Both the position numbers and the translations under genes were made by a program. Source: Pseudooceanicola antarcticus (GTDB lineage: Bacteria > Pseudomonadota > Alphaproteobacteria > Rhodobacterales > Rhodobacteraceae). From it: 64,000 bases of DNA. Below the pieces are notes generated by a model. It did not search any database, was not told where the DNA came from, and saw only the letters and a list, made by a program, of their open reading frames with translations. This document shows, piece after piece, positions 43,582 to 53,225 of this stretch. Position 1 is the first letter of the stretch, and the number at the start of each line of letters is the position of its first letter. The DNA is taken from positions 62,001 through 126,000 of the forward strand of contig NZ_OBEA01000001.1 in assembly GCF_900215355.1 (NCBI RefSeq). Direction: 5' to 3'.

Positions 43582-44232
43582 ATGCATCGAGCCAAGCCCC
43601 TGCCAAACCTGCTGGTCCAGCGCTACCACGGCTGGAAGGCCACCACCTTTGCCGAGAACAAGAGCTGGTATCGACGCCTGGCCGAAGAGGGACAGCGCCC
43701 GAAGACGATGCTCATCTCCTGCTGCGATAGCCGGGTGCATGTCACCTCGCTGTTCGGCGCCGACCAGGGAGAGTTCTTCATCCACCGCAACATCGCCAAC
43801 CTGGTCCCCCCCTACGAGCCCGACGGCAACCAGCACGGCACCTCGGCGGCGGTGGAATACGCGGTCAACGCGCTGAAGGTGGCGCATGTGGTGGTGATGG
43901 GCCATTCCTCCTGCGGGGGCGTGGCGGGTTGCCATGCCATGTGCTCGGGCCAGGCCCCCGAGCTGGAGGAGAAATCCAGCTTCGTCGGTCGCTGGATGGA
44001 CATTCTGCGCCCCGGTTACGAGCGCATCAAGGATATCGAGGGCGAGCCCGCGCAGCGCGCAGCGCTCGAGCGCGAGGCGGTGCTGGTCTCGCTCGAGAAC
44101 CTGATGACCTTCCCCTTCGTGCGCGACCGCGTCGAGGCCGGAGAGCTCTCGGTCCATGGTCTCTGGCACGACATCGCCAATGGCGCGCTGGAACAATACC
44201 TGGCCACCGAGAAGGCCTTCAGCCCGATCTGA
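43582..44232 (+). CDS. Beta-class carbonic anhydrase
   Basis: Zinc enzyme of 216 aa that interconverts CO2 and bicarbonate. Zinc ligands and catalytic residues are visible in ISCCDSRVHVTSLFGADQGE (Cys and the Asp-Arg dyad), IHRNIANLVPP and VVMGHSSCGGVAGCHAM (His and Cys). The start at ATG 43582 has GGAG upstream; the longer frame starts inside the region of the opposite-strand gene. It is followed by a strong terminator shared with the convergent DUF4139 gene. Confidence 0.95.
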   Translation: MHRAKPLPNLLVQRYHGWKATTFAENKSWYRRLAEEGQRPKTMLISCCDSRVHVTSLFGADQGEFFIHRNIANLVPPYEPDGNQHGTSAAVEYAVNALKVAHVVVMGHSSCGGVAGCHAMCSGQAPELEEKSSFVGRWMDILRPGYERIKDIEGEPAQRAALEREAVLVSLENLMTFPFVRDRVEAGELSVHGLWHDIANGALEQYLATEKAFSPI

Positions 44233-44260
44233 TCCGGCCCTGCGCCCGACCTGGAAAAGC

Positions 44261-44293
44261 AATGCCCGCCGGAGGTCTCCGGCGGGCATTTTC
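44261..44293. terminator. Bidirectional terminator between carbonic anhydrase and DUF4139 genes
   Basis: A perfect 13-bp stem AATGCCCGCCGGA / TCCGGCGGGCATT (44261-44273, 44278-44290) with a four-base loop, followed by TTTT on the plus strand. It lies 28 bases after the carbonic anhydrase stop. The reverse strand has an AA start, giving a weaker T-tract for the leftward gene. Confidence 0.85.
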
Positions 44294-44350
44294 CTTCAGG
44301 GGCCAGTTTCTGTAGGGAGCAGGCGGCCCAAAGCTTCGGGCCGTGATGGC

Positions 44351-45988
44351 TCAGCGCAGCACCTTGCCATCGGGCCAGGTGACCTCGTGCTCCAGCCGGA
44401 TCTCCTGCTCGGCCCCGGCGTCCAGCGTGAACTGCCATTCCAGCACGCCCTTGCGGTCGTCGAAATCGACCACGTCGGGCTCCAGGTCGGCGCTCCATTC
44501 GATCTGCAGGTCCTCCTGCTCGGAATAGGGCACCCGGTCCAGCAGGCGCAGGTCCCAGGCCTGGTCGGTGCGGTTCTCGACCCGCAGGGTCACCGCTTCC
44601 TGCCGGGTGTTGGAGCGCGAGATCACCCCGCGGTCGCCCTCCATGCGGTCTTTCTGCCGGCTGAGGCGCAGCCCGTCGATGGGGCCGAAGCTCCATTCCG
44701 TCTCCTCGCCCGCCGGCACCAGCTCGATATGGCTGCGGCCGACGTAGGTGCCATCCCGGAAGAGCTGCGCCATGCCCGGCAGCAGCAGCTCGCCGCTGTC
44801 ATTGGTCAGGCTGGCCACCAGGAAGGCGCTGTCGTCATAGAGCGGCACGGCACGGGCGAAGACCTCGGGCGAAAGCTCCACCTGCCCGAGCGAGATCTTC
44901 ACCGCGTCGGCGCCATTGGCGACGGTCACCGGCTGCGGCGCGGCATAGGTCACGTTGATGCCGTCGAAGCCCGCCACGGCCTTCTCCTCCATCACGGGCT
45001 CGGCCATCAGCGCCATGTCCGCGCCCTCGGCACGGGCCATCGGACGCGGCTGCGGCACCGGGCGCGGCATCTCGTCGGGATCGAAGATGCTCAGCCTGTC
45101 GCCCATCACCTGCCCCGGAGCGATCTGCCCTGCCGGCCGCGCGGTCGAGAAGGTCACCGCCACATCCTGCCAGTCCTCTCCGGTCGACTGCTGCAGATAG
45201 GCCCCGCGCGCCAGCGCCAGCGCGGGCGCGTCGCCGGTGGTCAGATAGGCGTCATAGGCGGGCCGCCAGGAGGCCTGCCAGCTGGCGTAGCTGAGCGTCA
45301 GCTCGCCCGAGGCGGCCTCGGGGGCCTCGACCTCGATCACCAGCACCGATTGCTCCTCCGAGGCGGTCAGCAGCGCCTCCAGCGCGGCCTGCGCCTCTTC
45401 CAGGTCCTCCTCCAGCGGGCGGCGTTCCTCGCGGATGGCGCGGGCCTCCTGCTCTGCGGCCAGGGCGGCTTCGCGGGCCTTCAGGCCTTCGCCGCCCACG
45501 AGGTCCAGCAGCTCTTCCAGGCGGTCGGCATCGGCGCTGCCGGCGGCCTCGGTGCCGCCGAGGCGGGTCAGGAAGTCGATACGGTCGCGGGCGGCTTCCG
45601 CCTTCAGCTCGGCGGCGCGGGCGCGGTCCTCGACCGCCTGCAGCTGCGCCTCGACCTCGCGCACGGCCTGGCGGGCGGCGGCGATCTCGGGGGATTCCTC
45701 GGCGCCCGAGGGCGGCACGGCGCGGTCGCGGTAGGAAATCGTGCCGATCACCAGCCCCTCGGCCTGCAGGCGCAGGGTGTCGATGTCGATCAGCGGCATG
45801 CCGGTCAGCACCACCTGGTGCCGCCCGGCGGGCAGGTCGAAGCTGGCGGAACGCTGGATGGTGGCGCCCTGCGGGTAGAGCGTGGCGGCGGTGACGGCGC
45901 TGTCGGTGGGGAAAACATCCGCCCAGGCCGTGGTGCCGGCCATGGCGGCGACAAGGGCGAGGGTCGAGATATGGGTGATGCGGCGCAT
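44351..45988 (-). CDS. DUF4139/MuiA-like exported protein
   Basis: A 545-residue periplasmic protein of the group called mucoidy inhibitor A-like. Signal peptide MRRITHISTLALVAAMAGTT; an N-terminal DUF4140-like region (VTAATLYPQGATIQRSASFD); a long coiled coil (about residues 90-200, rich in A, E and R); and a DUF4139 beta-rich C-terminus (SYASWQASWRPAYDAYLTTG, VAVTFSTARPAG, KDRMEGDRGVISRSNTRQE). Cellular role unknown. The ATG at 45988 has a perfect AAGGAGG site. Confidence 0.9.
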   Translation of the reverse strand: MRRITHISTLALVAAMAGTTAWADVFPTDSAVTAATLYPQGATIQRSASFDLPAGRHQVVLTGMPLIDIDTLRLQAEGLVIGTISYRDRAVPPSGAEESPEIAAARQAVREVEAQLQAVEDRARAAELKAEAARDRIDFLTRLGGTEAAGSADADRLEELLDLVGGEGLKAREAALAAEQEARAIREERRPLEEDLEEAQAALEALLTASEEQSVLVIEVEAPEAASGELTLSYASWQASWRPAYDAYLTTGDAPALALARGAYLQQSTGEDWQDVAVTFSTARPAGQIAPGQVMGDRLSIFDPDEMPRPVPQPRPMARAEGADMALMAEPVMEEKAVAGFDGINVTYAAPQPVTVANGADAVKISLGQVELSPEVFARAVPLYDDSAFLVASLTNDSGELLLPGMAQLFRDGTYVGRSHIELVPAGEETEWSFGPIDGLRLSRQKDRMEGDRGVISRSNTRQEAVTLRVENRTDQAWDLRLLDRVPYSEQEDLQIEWSADLEPDVVDFDDRKGVLEWQFTLDAGAEQEIRLEHEVTWPDGKVLR

Positions 45989-46136
45989 ACGGTCCTCCTT
46001 GGGTGCTTGACCAAAAGGGAAACCCATTGGCGCGGCGAGTCCAAGTGAACTTCTCGTTCATTTCCCGCGCCGCGCCGCGCACCGGCGGGGCGCCGCCGAA
46101 AACCCCCGCCATGAGCGGGTTCCCCCCGGAAACGCG

Positions 46137-46163
46137 AAACGGCGCGGGATCTCCGCGCCGTTT
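46137..46163 (-). terminator. Terminator after asd
   Basis: An 11-bp perfect stem AAACGGCGCGG / CCGCGCCGTTT (46137-46147, 46153-46163) with a five-base loop, 24 bases past the asd stop on the minus strand. Arm ends give an A/T-rich base of the stem, but the T-tract is short. Confidence 0.7.
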
Positions 46164-46186
46164 GCCATTCACGATGAAGTGAGAGC

Positions 46187-47209
46187 TCAGCCCTTCTTCA
46201 GCACCTTCTGACCCAGGGTCTCGGCGATCTGCACGGCGTTCAGGGCCGCGCCCTTGCGCAGGTTGTCCGAAACGCACCACAGGTTGATGCCGTTCTCGAC
46301 GGTCACGTCCTGGCGGATGCGGCTGATGAAGGTGGCGAAGTCGCCGACGCATTCGATCGGGGTGACGTAGCCACCGTCCTCGCGCTTGTCGATCACCATG
46401 ATGCCCGGCGCTTCGCGCAGGATGTCACGGGCCTCGTCCTCGTCCAGGAAGTCCTCGAACTCGATGTTGATCGATTCCGAATGGCCGACGAAGACCGGCA
46501 CGCGCACGCAGGTCGCGGTGACCTTGACCGAGGGGTCGAGGATCTTCTTGGTCTCGGTGACCATCTTCCACTCTTCCTTGGTGTCGCCGGAATCCAGGAA
46601 GACGTCGATATGGGGGATCACGTTGAAGGCGATCTGCTTGGGATAGACCTTGGCCTCGTAATCGTCGGTCGGGTTGTAGATCGACTTGGTCTGGTCCCAG
46701 AGCTCGTCGATGGCGTCCTTGCCCGAGCCGGACACGGCCTGGTAGGTCGAGACCACGACGCGCTTGATCTTGGCGCGGTCATGCAGCGGCTTCAGCGCCA
46801 CCACCATCTGCGCGGTCGAGCAGTTCGGGTTGGCGATGATGTTCTTCTTGGAATAGCCCAGCACCGCGTCCGCGTTCACTTCCGGCACCACCAGCGGCAC
46901 GTCCGGGTCGTAGCGGTAGAGCGACGAGTTATCGATCACGATGCAGCCCGCGGCGGCGGCCTTGGGGGCGAACTCCTTGGTCGGGCCCGAGCCCACGGCA
47001 AAGAGCGCCATGTCCCAGCCGGTGAAATCGAAGGTGGCAAGGTCCTGGGTCTTCAGGGTCTTGTCGCCAAAGCTGACTTCGGTCCCCAGCGACTTCCGGG
47101 ATGCGAGCACGGCAATCTCGTCCACCGGGAAGTGGCGCTCGGCCAGGATGTTCAGCATTTCGCGGCCCACGTTGCCGGTGGCACCTGCGACGACGACTTT
47201 ATAGCCCAT
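46187..47209 (-). CDS. asd: Aspartate-semialdehyde dehydrogenase
   Basis: NADPH-dependent enzyme of lysine, methionine, threonine and diaminopimelate biosynthesis, 340 aa. It has the Rossmann motif VVVAGATGNVGREMLNILAE, the phosphate-binding LASRKSLG, catalytic Cys in NIIANPNCSTAQMVVALKPL, CVRVPVFVGHSESINIEF with active-site His and SDNLRKGAALNAVQIAE. The length is typical. It is flanked by a terminator at its 3' end and by an intergenic repeat element at its 5' side. Confidence 0.97.
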   Translation of the reverse strand: MGYKVVVAGATGNVGREMLNILAERHFPVDEIAVLASRKSLGTEVSFGDKTLKTQDLATFDFTGWDMALFAVGSGPTKEFAPKAAAAGCIVIDNSSLYRYDPDVPLVVPEVNADAVLGYSKKNIIANPNCSTAQMVVALKPLHDRAKIKRVVVSTYQAVSGSGKDAIDELWDQTKSIYNPTDDYEAKVYPKQIAFNVIPHIDVFLDSGDTKEEWKMVTETKKILDPSVKVTATCVRVPVFVGHSESINIEFEDFLDEDEARDILREAPGIMVIDKREDGGYVTPIECVGDFATFISRIRQDVTVENGINLWCVSDNLRKGAALNAVQIAETLGQKVLKKG

Positions 47210-47321
47210 GAGTAAAGACTCCTTTCAATCGGGACGGGGGTGCATACCCCATGTTCGCTTGGCTTGAAAGGGTATTGCGGTGATGGCCCATATCAAGGCA
47301 GGCGATGGATTGCCGCCGGGG

Positions 47322-47470
47322 AGGGGGGGCTCTGCCCCCGCCAGGCTGCGCCTGACTCCCCCGCAGTATTTTTGGCCATCGGATGTAAGCAAGGGGCTCT
47401 TGTATCTATCCGACGGCTGAAAATACTGCGGGGGGAGCGCAAAGCGCGGGGGGCAGCGCCCCCCTGCCCG
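47322..47470. repeat. Intergenic repeat element, copy A (full inverted pair)
   Basis: Left half: hairpin GGGGGC-TCT-GCCCCC (47325-47339), hairpin CAGGC-TGC-GCCTG (47342-47354), CCCCC, then core AGTATTTTTGGCC (47365-47377) and ATCGGAT. The right half is the inverted equivalent: the complement of AGTATTTTCAGCC ends near 47427, and further GC hairpins continue to 47470. It begins one base past the SDR stop (minus strand). The same element recurs at 53117, 59467 and 61019. Confidence 0.85.
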
Positions 47471-47471
47471 A

Positions 47472-48212
47472 TCAGATGCAGCGGCCGCCGTCGACGGTCA
47501 TGCACATGCCGGTGACCATGCCGGCTTCCTCGGAGCAGAGGAAGAGCGTCGCATCGGCGATGTCCTTGGGCGTGGTGAAACGGCCCATGGGGATGGTCGA
47601 CAGGAACTTCGAGCGGATCTCGGGGGTGTCCTCGCCCATGAAGCTGGTCAGCAGCGGCGTCTCGCCCGCCACCGGGTTCACCGCGTTGACGCGGATGCCC
47701 TGGGGGGCGAGCTCGACCGCCATCGAACGGGTGGCAGTGTTCACCCAGCCCTTCGAGGCATTGTACCAGGTCAGGTTCGGACGCGGAGAGATGCCCGCGG
47801 TCGAGGAGATATTGCAGATGGCGCCCGAGCCGCGCGCCTTCATGCCGGGCACGATGATCTTCGAGGCCAGGTAGATGGCTTTCATGTTCACCGCGTAGAC
47901 CCGGTCGAAGTCCTCCTCGGACACCTCGTCCAGCGGGGTTGGCAGGTGGGTGACGCCGGCGTTGTTCACCAGGATGTCCACCGGGCCAAGGGCCTCTTCG
48001 GTGGCGGCAAGCATGGCCTTGACGCTGTCCTCGTCGGCGACATTCACCGCGCAGGAGGCGCCGCCGATCTCGGCGGCCACTTCGGCGGCCAGGTCGCCCT
48101 TCAGATCGGCCACCATGACCTTCGCGCCCTCTTCGGCAAAGCGCCGGGCAATGCCCGCGCCAAAGCCCTGTGCCGCGCCGGTGACGATGGCTACCTTGTC
48201 TTTCAATCGCAT
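47472..48212 (-). CDS. SDR family oxidoreductase
   Basis: NAD(P)-dependent short-chain dehydrogenase of 246 aa. It has the cofactor motif VAIVTGAAQGFGAGIARRFA, NNAGVTHLPTPLDEV, catalytic Ser in ICNISSTAGI, YNASKGWVNTATRSMAVELA (YxxxK) and RVNAVNPVAGETPLL. It follows the aldehyde dehydrogenase by 13 bases and is probably the last gene of the seven-gene cluster beginning at the M20 gene. It may oxidise an alcohol or reduce a ketone in the same pathway; the substrate is unknown. Confidence 0.92.
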   Translation of the reverse strand: MRLKDKVAIVTGAAQGFGAGIARRFAEEGAKVMVADLKGDLAAEVAAEIGGASCAVNVADEDSVKAMLAATEEALGPVDILVNNAGVTHLPTPLDEVSEEDFDRVYAVNMKAIYLASKIIVPGMKARGSGAICNISSTAGISPRPNLTWYNASKGWVNTATRSMAVELAPQGIRVNAVNPVAGETPLLTSFMGEDTPEIRSKFLSTIPMGRFTTPKDIADATLFLCSEEAGMVTGMCMTVDGGRCI

Positions 48213-48225
48213 GTCTTGCTCCTTC

Positions 48226-49677
48226 TCAGCCGTGGAACGCCGCGACGGTCTTCAGCGTGGTGAAACCGTAAAGCGCCTCGAAGCCCTTCTCGCGGCCATG
48301 GCCGGATTTGCCGATACCGCCGAAGGGCAGCTCCACGCCGCCCCCGGCGCCGTAGTTGTTCAGGAACACCTGGCCAGAGCGCAGGGCGCGGGCCAGCCGC
48401 ATCTGCCGCCCGCCGTCGCGCGACCAGACCGAGGCCACGAGGCCGTAGTCGGTGCCATTGGCAATGGCGATGGCCTCGGCCTCATCCTCGAAGGGGATGA
48501 TGACCTGCACCGGGCCGAAGATCTCCTGCTGCGCCAGCGCGTGATTGGCATCTGCGCCCGCGAACAGCGTCGGCGGCACGTAGTAGCCGCCGCCCGGCAG
48601 TTCGCCCGGCTGCGCCTGGGCGGCCAGCTCAAGGTCTCCGCCGCGGGCGATGAAGCCCTCGACGATCTCCTTCTGGCGGGCCGAGATCAGCGGGCCGACA
48701 TCCAGGTCATCGACTGCCGGGCCCATGCGCAGGGCACCGTAGCGCGCCGCCATGCCCGAGATCACCTCATCCAGCCGCGAGCGATGCACCAGGATGCGCG
48801 AGGAGGCAGAGCAGGTCTGGCCGCAGTTCTGGATACCCGCGTTCACGAGGAAGGGCATCGCCGCCTCGAGGTCCGCGTCCTCGAAGACCAGCTGGGGCGA
48901 CTTGCCGCCCAGCTCCAGCGTCACCGGCACCACGTTCTTCGCTGCCGCCGCCTGCACCGCGGCGCCGGTGGCGACCGATCCGGTGAACGAGACATGGTGG
49001 ATGTCCGGATGACCCGACAGGGCCGCGCCGGCCTCGGCGCCAAGGCCCGGCACCACGTTCAGCACGCCATCGGGCAGGCCCGCTTCCTTGGCCAGGTCGG
49101 CAAAGGCCAGCGCCGTTAGGCAGGCCTCTTCGGCGGGCTTCAGCACGCAGGCATTGCCCGCCGCCAGCGCCGCCCCGACCGAACGCCCGATGATCTGCAT
49201 CGGGTAGTTCCAGGGCACGATATGCGCCGTCACCCCATGCGGCTCGCGCAGGGTGTAGACGGTGTAGCCGTCCAGATAGGGGATGGTCTGACCGTGCAGC
49301 TTGTCCGCCGCACCGCCGTAGAACTCGAGGTAGCGCGCCAGGGCCAGCGCATCGGCGCGGGCCTGCTTCAGCGGCTTGCCGACGTCGCGCGCCTCGATGG
49401 CGGCCAGGGCGTCGACCTTCTGCTGCACCAGCAGACCCAGGCGGGTCAGGATGCGGCCACGCTCGACGGCGGGGGTGCGATACCAGGTGCTGTCGAAGGC
49501 CTCGTGCGCGGCGGCAACGGCGGCGTCGATCTCGGCTTCGCCTCCACGGGCGATCTCGCCGATCTGCTCTCCGGTCGAGGGATCGAAGAGCGGCAGGGTG
49601 CCGGCCTGGGCCGGAACCCAGGAACCGGCGATGAGGCAGTTCGACGGATCGAACCAGAGCTCGGGGATTGCAGACAT
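48226..49677 (-). CDS. Aldehyde dehydrogenase family protein
   Basis: NAD(P)-dependent aldehyde dehydrogenase of 483 aa. Features are the oxidation motif VPWNYPMQIIGRSVGAALAA, VTLELGGKSPQLVFEDADLE (general base Glu), nucleophile Cys in QNCGQTCSASSRILVHRSRL, EIFGPVQVIIPFEDEAEAI and ELPFGGIGKSGHGREKGFEA. The substrate is not identifiable from these motifs. It lies between the SDR and the transporter ATPase gene with short gaps, as part of the same leftward transcription unit. Confidence 0.94.
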   Translation of the reverse strand: MSAIPELWFDPSNCLIAGSWVPAQAGTLPLFDPSTGEQIGEIARGGEAEIDAAVAAAHEAFDSTWYRTPAVERGRILTRLGLLVQQKVDALAAIEARDVGKPLKQARADALALARYLEFYGGAADKLHGQTIPYLDGYTVYTLREPHGVTAHIVPWNYPMQIIGRSVGAALAAGNACVLKPAEEACLTALAFADLAKEAGLPDGVLNVVPGLGAEAGAALSGHPDIHHVSFTGSVATGAAVQAAAAKNVVPVTLELGGKSPQLVFEDADLEAAMPFLVNAGIQNCGQTCSASSRILVHRSRLDEVISGMAARYGALRMGPAVDDLDVGPLISARQKEIVEGFIARGGDLELAAQAQPGELPGGGYYVPPTLFAGADANHALAQQEIFGPVQVIIPFEDEAEAIAIANGTDYGLVASVWSRDGGRQMRLARALRSGQVFLNNYGAGGGVELPFGGIGKSGHGREKGFEALYGFTTLKTVAAFHG

Positions 49678-49701
49678 GTCTCCTCCGGGGGGGTCTTGAG
49701 G

Positions 49702-51291
49702 TCAGGCAGCCACATCGTCGGGCAGGCGCGGGGCCGCGGCGACGAGGGCCTGGGTATAGGAATGGGCCGGCGTGTCGAAGACCTGCTCGGTCGGGCCTTC
49801 TTCGACGATCTCGCCGGATTTCATCACCATCACCCGGTCGGTGATGGTCCGCACCACCGACAGGTCGTGCGAAATGAAGAGGTAGCTCAGCCCGTAGCGC
49901 TTCGACAGATCCGCCAGCAGGTCGAGGATCTGCGCCCGCACCTGCACGTCCAGAGCCGAGACGGCCTCGTCCAGCAGGATCAGCTCGGGCCGGGTGATCA
50001 GGGCACGGGCGATGGCGATGCGCTGGCGCTGCCCGCCCGAGAACTCGTGGATGTACTTATGCGCATCGCCGGGCGTCAGGCCGACGGCGGTCAGCGCCTC
50101 GGCGATGCGGTCCTCACGCTCGGCGCGGGGCACATCGGGGGTCAGGTGGAAGGGTTCCGCCACCAGCCGGGCCACCTTGTGACGCGGGTTGAAGCTGCCG
50201 TAGGGGTCCTGGAAGACCACCTGCATCTTGCGGCGCACCACGTCATTGGGCTTGTGGCCCGTGAAGACCGGCTCTCCGTCCAGCAGGATCTCTCCGGATT
50301 GCACCTCTTCGAGGCCGAGGATCGCGCGGGTCAGGGTGGACTTGCCGCAACCCGACTCGCCCACCAGGCCCAGGCTCTCGCCGCGCTTCAGGGTGAAGGA
50401 GACGCCCTTGACCGCCTCGATCTGGCGGCGCGCGCCGAACAGCTTCTTGGCCGGCAGCGTATAGGTGCGGCGGACCTGGCGGACCTCCAGCAGCGGGTCC
50501 TCCTGGGATTCGTCGCTGCGCTCGGGCGCATGGGTCGAGGCGGCCAGCAGGGCCTTGGAATAGGGGTGCTGCATCTGGCGGAAGATCTGCGCGGTCGGGC
50601 CTTCCTCGACCACGCGGCCCTTCTGCATAATGGCGATGTGGTCGGCCATGTCGGCCACGACGGCCAGGTCATGGGTGATCATCATCATCGCCATGCCGTC
50701 TTCCTTCACCAGCTTCTTCAGCAGGGTCAGGATCTGCGCCTGGGTGGTCACGTCCAGCGCCGTCGTCGGCTCATCCGCGATCAGCAGCTTGGGGCGCAGG
50801 GCGATGGCCATGGCGATCACCACCCGCTGGCGCTGGCCGCCCGACAGCTCGTGCGGGTAGCGCGACATGGGGAATTTCTCGGGCGGCAGCTCGGCGCGGG
50901 TCAGCGCCTCGGCGGCGCGCTCCTGGGCCACCCCGCGGCTGACCTTCTCGTGCAGCAGCACGGTCTCGGCCACCTGGTCGCCGATGGTCTTCAGCGGGTT
51001 CAGCGCCGTCATCGGCTCCTGGAAGACCATGCCGATATCGCGGCCGCGGATCTGGCACATCTCGCGCTCGGAGCGCGACAGGATATCCACGCCGTCCAGC
51101 AGCACCTCGCCCTCGGGAACGGCCCCCTCGGGCAGCAGCTGCATGGTGGCGAAGGCGGTCATCGACTTGCCCGAGCCGGATTCACCGATGACGCCCAGGA
51201 TGTCTCCCCTGGCGAGGGTCAGCGAGACCTCGTGCAGGATCGGCGCGCCATGGATCGACAGCGACAGGTTGCGGATGTCGAGAAGGCTCAT
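49702..51291 (-). CDS. Dipeptide ABC transporter, fused double ATP-binding protein
   Basis: A 529-residue protein with two complete ATPase domains. Domain 1 has Walker A GESGSGKS, signature [15 protein letters not shown] and Walker [13 protein letters not shown]; domain 2 has [23 protein letters not shown] and [12 protein letters not shown]. Unlike the importer at 1-5 kb, both functions are on one chain. The oligopeptide-type cysteine C-terminus is absent or reduced after the first domain. It overlaps the DppC-like permease gene (ATGA). Energises uptake through the two permeases upstream. Confidence 0.93.
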   Translation of the reverse strand: MSLLDIRNLSLSIHGAPILHEVSLTLARGDILGVIGESGSGKSMTAFATMQLLPEGAVPEGEVLLDGVDILSRSEREMCQIRGRDIGMVFQEPMTALNPLKTIGDQVAETVLLHEKVSRGVAQERAAEALTRAELPPEKFPMSRYPHELSGGQRQRVVIAMAIALRPKLLIADEPTTALDVTTQAQILTLLKKLVKEDGMAMMMITHDLAVVADMADHIAIMQKGRVVEEGPTAQIFRQMQHPYSKALLAASTHAPERSDESQEDPLLEVRQVRRTYTLPAKKLFGARRQIEAVKGVSFTLKRGESLGLVGESGCGKSTLTRAILGLEEVQSGEILLDGEPVFTGHKPNDVVRRKMQVVFQDPYGSFNPRHKVARLVAEPFHLTPDVPRAEREDRIAEALTAVGLTPGDAHKYIHEFSGGQRQRIAIARALITRPELILLDEAVSALDVQVRAQILDLLADLSKRYGLSYLFISHDLSVVRTITDRVMVMKSGEIVEEGPTEQVFDTPAHSYTQALVAAAPRLPDDVAA

Positions 51292-52145
51292 GTCCGGCCC
51301 CTCCGCAGCTTGGGATCGAAGAGATCGCGCAGCCCGTCACCCATCAGGTTCAGACCCAGCACGGTCAGCAGGATGGCGAGGCCGGGGAAGAGGGCCATGT
51401 GCGGCGCGAAAGAGATGAAGGTCTGGCTGTCCGCCAGCATCCGCCCCCAGGAGGGGATCGGCGGCTGCGCGCCAAGGCCGACGTAGGAAAGGCCCGCCTC
51501 GGCCAGGATGCCGAGGCTGAACTGGATGGTGCCCTGCACGATCAGCAGGTTCAGCACGTTGGGCAGGATGTGCTCGAAACTGATCCGGGCCGAGCCCTTG
51601 CCCGCCACGCGGGCCGCCAGGATGAAATCCCGGCTCCAGAGCGTCAGCGCGCCGGAGCGGGTGATGCGGGCGAAGACGGGGATGTTGAAGATGCCGATGG
51701 CGATGATCGCATTGGTGGCCGAGGGGCCGAAGGCGGCGGTGATCATCACCGCGATGACGAGGCTGGGGAAGGCAAAGACCAGGTCGTTGCCGCGCATGAT
51801 CACCTCGTCCAGCAGCGAGCCCCGGCGGGCGGCGGCCCAGAGGCCGAGCGGCACGCCTGCCAGCATGCCGATGCCGACGGCCACGACCGCCACGGCGATC
51901 GAGGTGCGCGCGCCGACCATGATCATCGCCAGGATGTCGCGGCCATAGTGATCGGTGCCCAGCCAATGCGCGGCAGAGGGGCCCTTGATCTTGTTGGCGA
52001 TGTCCAGCTGGGTCACGTCATAGGGCACCCAGAGGAAGCTCAGCAGCGCCGCGCCCAGGAAGACGGCGGTCAGCGCGCCGCCCAGCAGCAGGTTGCGGTT
52101 CTTCAGCGCCATGGCGGTGGTGGAGGTCTCTTCGGCAAGGCTCAT
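51288..52145 (-). CDS. ABC transporter permease (DppC-like)
   Basis: Inner-membrane permease of 285 aa, with the N-terminal segment LLLGGALTAVFLGAALLSFL and the DppC pattern SAAHWLGTDHYGRDILAMIM. The EAA loop is at ILAARVAGKGSARISFEHIL. Membrane segments follow at the C-terminus (MALFPGLAILLTVLGLNLMG). It overlaps both neighbours: ATGA with the ATPase gene and TGATG with the DppB-like permease. Expected to form the channel with that permease. Confidence 0.93.
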   Translation of the reverse strand: MSLAEETSTTAMALKNRNLLLGGALTAVFLGAALLSFLWVPYDVTQLDIANKIKGPSAAHWLGTDHYGRDILAMIMVGARTSIAVAVVAVGIGMLAGVPLGLWAAARRGSLLDEVIMRGNDLVFAFPSLVIAVMITAAFGPSATNAIIAIGIFNIPVFARITRSGALTLWSRDFILAARVAGKGSARISFEHILPNVLNLLIVQGTIQFSLGILAEAGLSYVGLGAQPPIPSWGRMLADSQTFISFAPHMALFPGLAILLTVLGLNLMGDGLRDLFDPKLRRGRT

Positions 52146-53089
52146 CAGCGGGCCCTCAGGCGGGGGTCGACGGCGGCATAGGCCAGCTCGACCAGGAAAT
52201 TCACGAGGATGACGGCGAAGACCAGCAGCATCACGACGCTCTCGACGACGACGAGGTCACGGGCCGAGATCGCCTGGAAGATCAGCCGGCCGAGGCCAGG
52301 CAGGTAGAAGACGTTCTCGATGATGATGCCGCCGGCCAGCAGGAACGAGAACTGCATGCCGATGATGGTCAGCACCGGGATCAGCGCATTGCGCAGCGCG
52401 TGGCGCCACAGCGCCTGGCGGCGTGTCAGCCCCTTGGCGCGGGCGGTGCGGATGAAGTCTTCCGAAAGGGTGTCCAGCAGGGCCGAGCGCATGACCCGCG
52501 CCAGGATCGAGGCCTGGGGCAGCGCCAGCGCGATGGCCGGCAGGGTCAGCGATTTCAGCACCGCCAGCAGGCCCGCGTCCCAGCCGGCGAAGCCGCCGGC
52601 GCTGAACCATTGCAGGTTGATGGCGAAGACCAGCACCATGAGCATGGCGAACCAGAAGTTCGGGATGGCGACGCCCAGCTGGGTCAGGCCCATGATCGAG
52701 ACATCGCTGACCGAACCGCGCCGCGAGGCGGCCCAGATCCCCACCGGGAAGGCGATCACCACGGTCAGCGCCAGCGAGAACAGCGCCAGCGGCAGCGAGA
52801 CCGCCAGCCGGTCGGCGATCATCTGCGCAACCGGCGTGCGGTAGGTATAGGAGATGCCGAAATCGCCCTGCAGCAGCCCGGTGACCCAGGCGAAGTAGCG
52901 GGCCACCATGGGCTGATCCAGCCCCAGCTCGGTGCGCAGGGCGGCCAGGGTGTCGGGCTGGGCATTGACCCCCAGCATGATCGAGGCCGGATCGCCCGGC
53001 AGCACTTCGATGGCGAAGAAGATCACCACCGAGGCCACGGCCAGGCTGAGGCAGAGCGACAGGAAACGGGTCAGCGTGTAACGCAGCAT
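52145..53089 (-). CDS. ABC transporter permease (DppB-like)
   Basis: Inner-membrane permease of 314 aa with the characteristic start MLRYTLTRFLSLCLSLAVAS, GDPASIMLG, DFGISYTYRTPV and the EAA loop ARAKGLTRRQALWRHALRNA. Six hydrophobic segments are apparent. It lies downstream of the binding-protein gene, but a 217-base gap with a structured repeat separates the two, which may lower its expression relative to the binding protein. Overlaps DppC by one base. Confidence 0.94.
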   Translation of the reverse strand: MLRYTLTRFLSLCLSLAVASVVIFFAIEVLPGDPASIMLGVNAQPDTLAALRTELGLDQPMVARYFAWVTGLLQGDFGISYTYRTPVAQMIADRLAVSLPLALFSLALTVVIAFPVGIWAASRRGSVSDVSIMGLTQLGVAIPNFWFAMLMVLVFAINLQWFSAGGFAGWDAGLLAVLKSLTLPAIALALPQASILARVMRSALLDTLSEDFIRTARAKGLTRRQALWRHALRNALIPVLTIIGMQFSFLLAGGIIIENVFYLPGLGRLIFQAISARDLVVVESVVMLLVFAVILVNFLVELAYAAVDPRLRAR

Positions 53090-53116
53090 ATGTATTCAGC
53101 GGTCCCAGAGCTGTGA

Positions 53117-53225
53117 GGGGGGTGGGGGCGCTGCCCCCGTCCGCGTCGCGGACTCCCCCGGAGTATTTTTAGCCTGGTGATGATATGGGCCCTAATTCAT
53201 CACCAGGCTGAAAATACTCCCGCCG
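53117..53225. repeat. Intergenic repeat element, copy B
   Basis: Hairpin GGGGGC-GCT-GCCCCC (53124-53138), hairpin GTCCGC-GTC-GCGGAC (53139-53153), CCCCC, then core AGTATTTTTAGCC (53162-53174) followed by TGGTGATG. After a spacer the inverted core is found at 53206-53218 with the complementary tail, giving a long imperfect palindrome. It lies between the binding-protein and first-permease genes of one operon. Confidence 0.85.

Noticed and set aside
49222-51486. Very long plus-strand open frame (754 codons) over the aldehyde dehydrogenase and double ATPase genes
   Set aside because: It is antisense to genes with full family motifs. Its translation is low in hydrophobic patterning and rich in histidine, arginine, glutamine and glycine, as is typical of shadow frames in GC-rich DNA.
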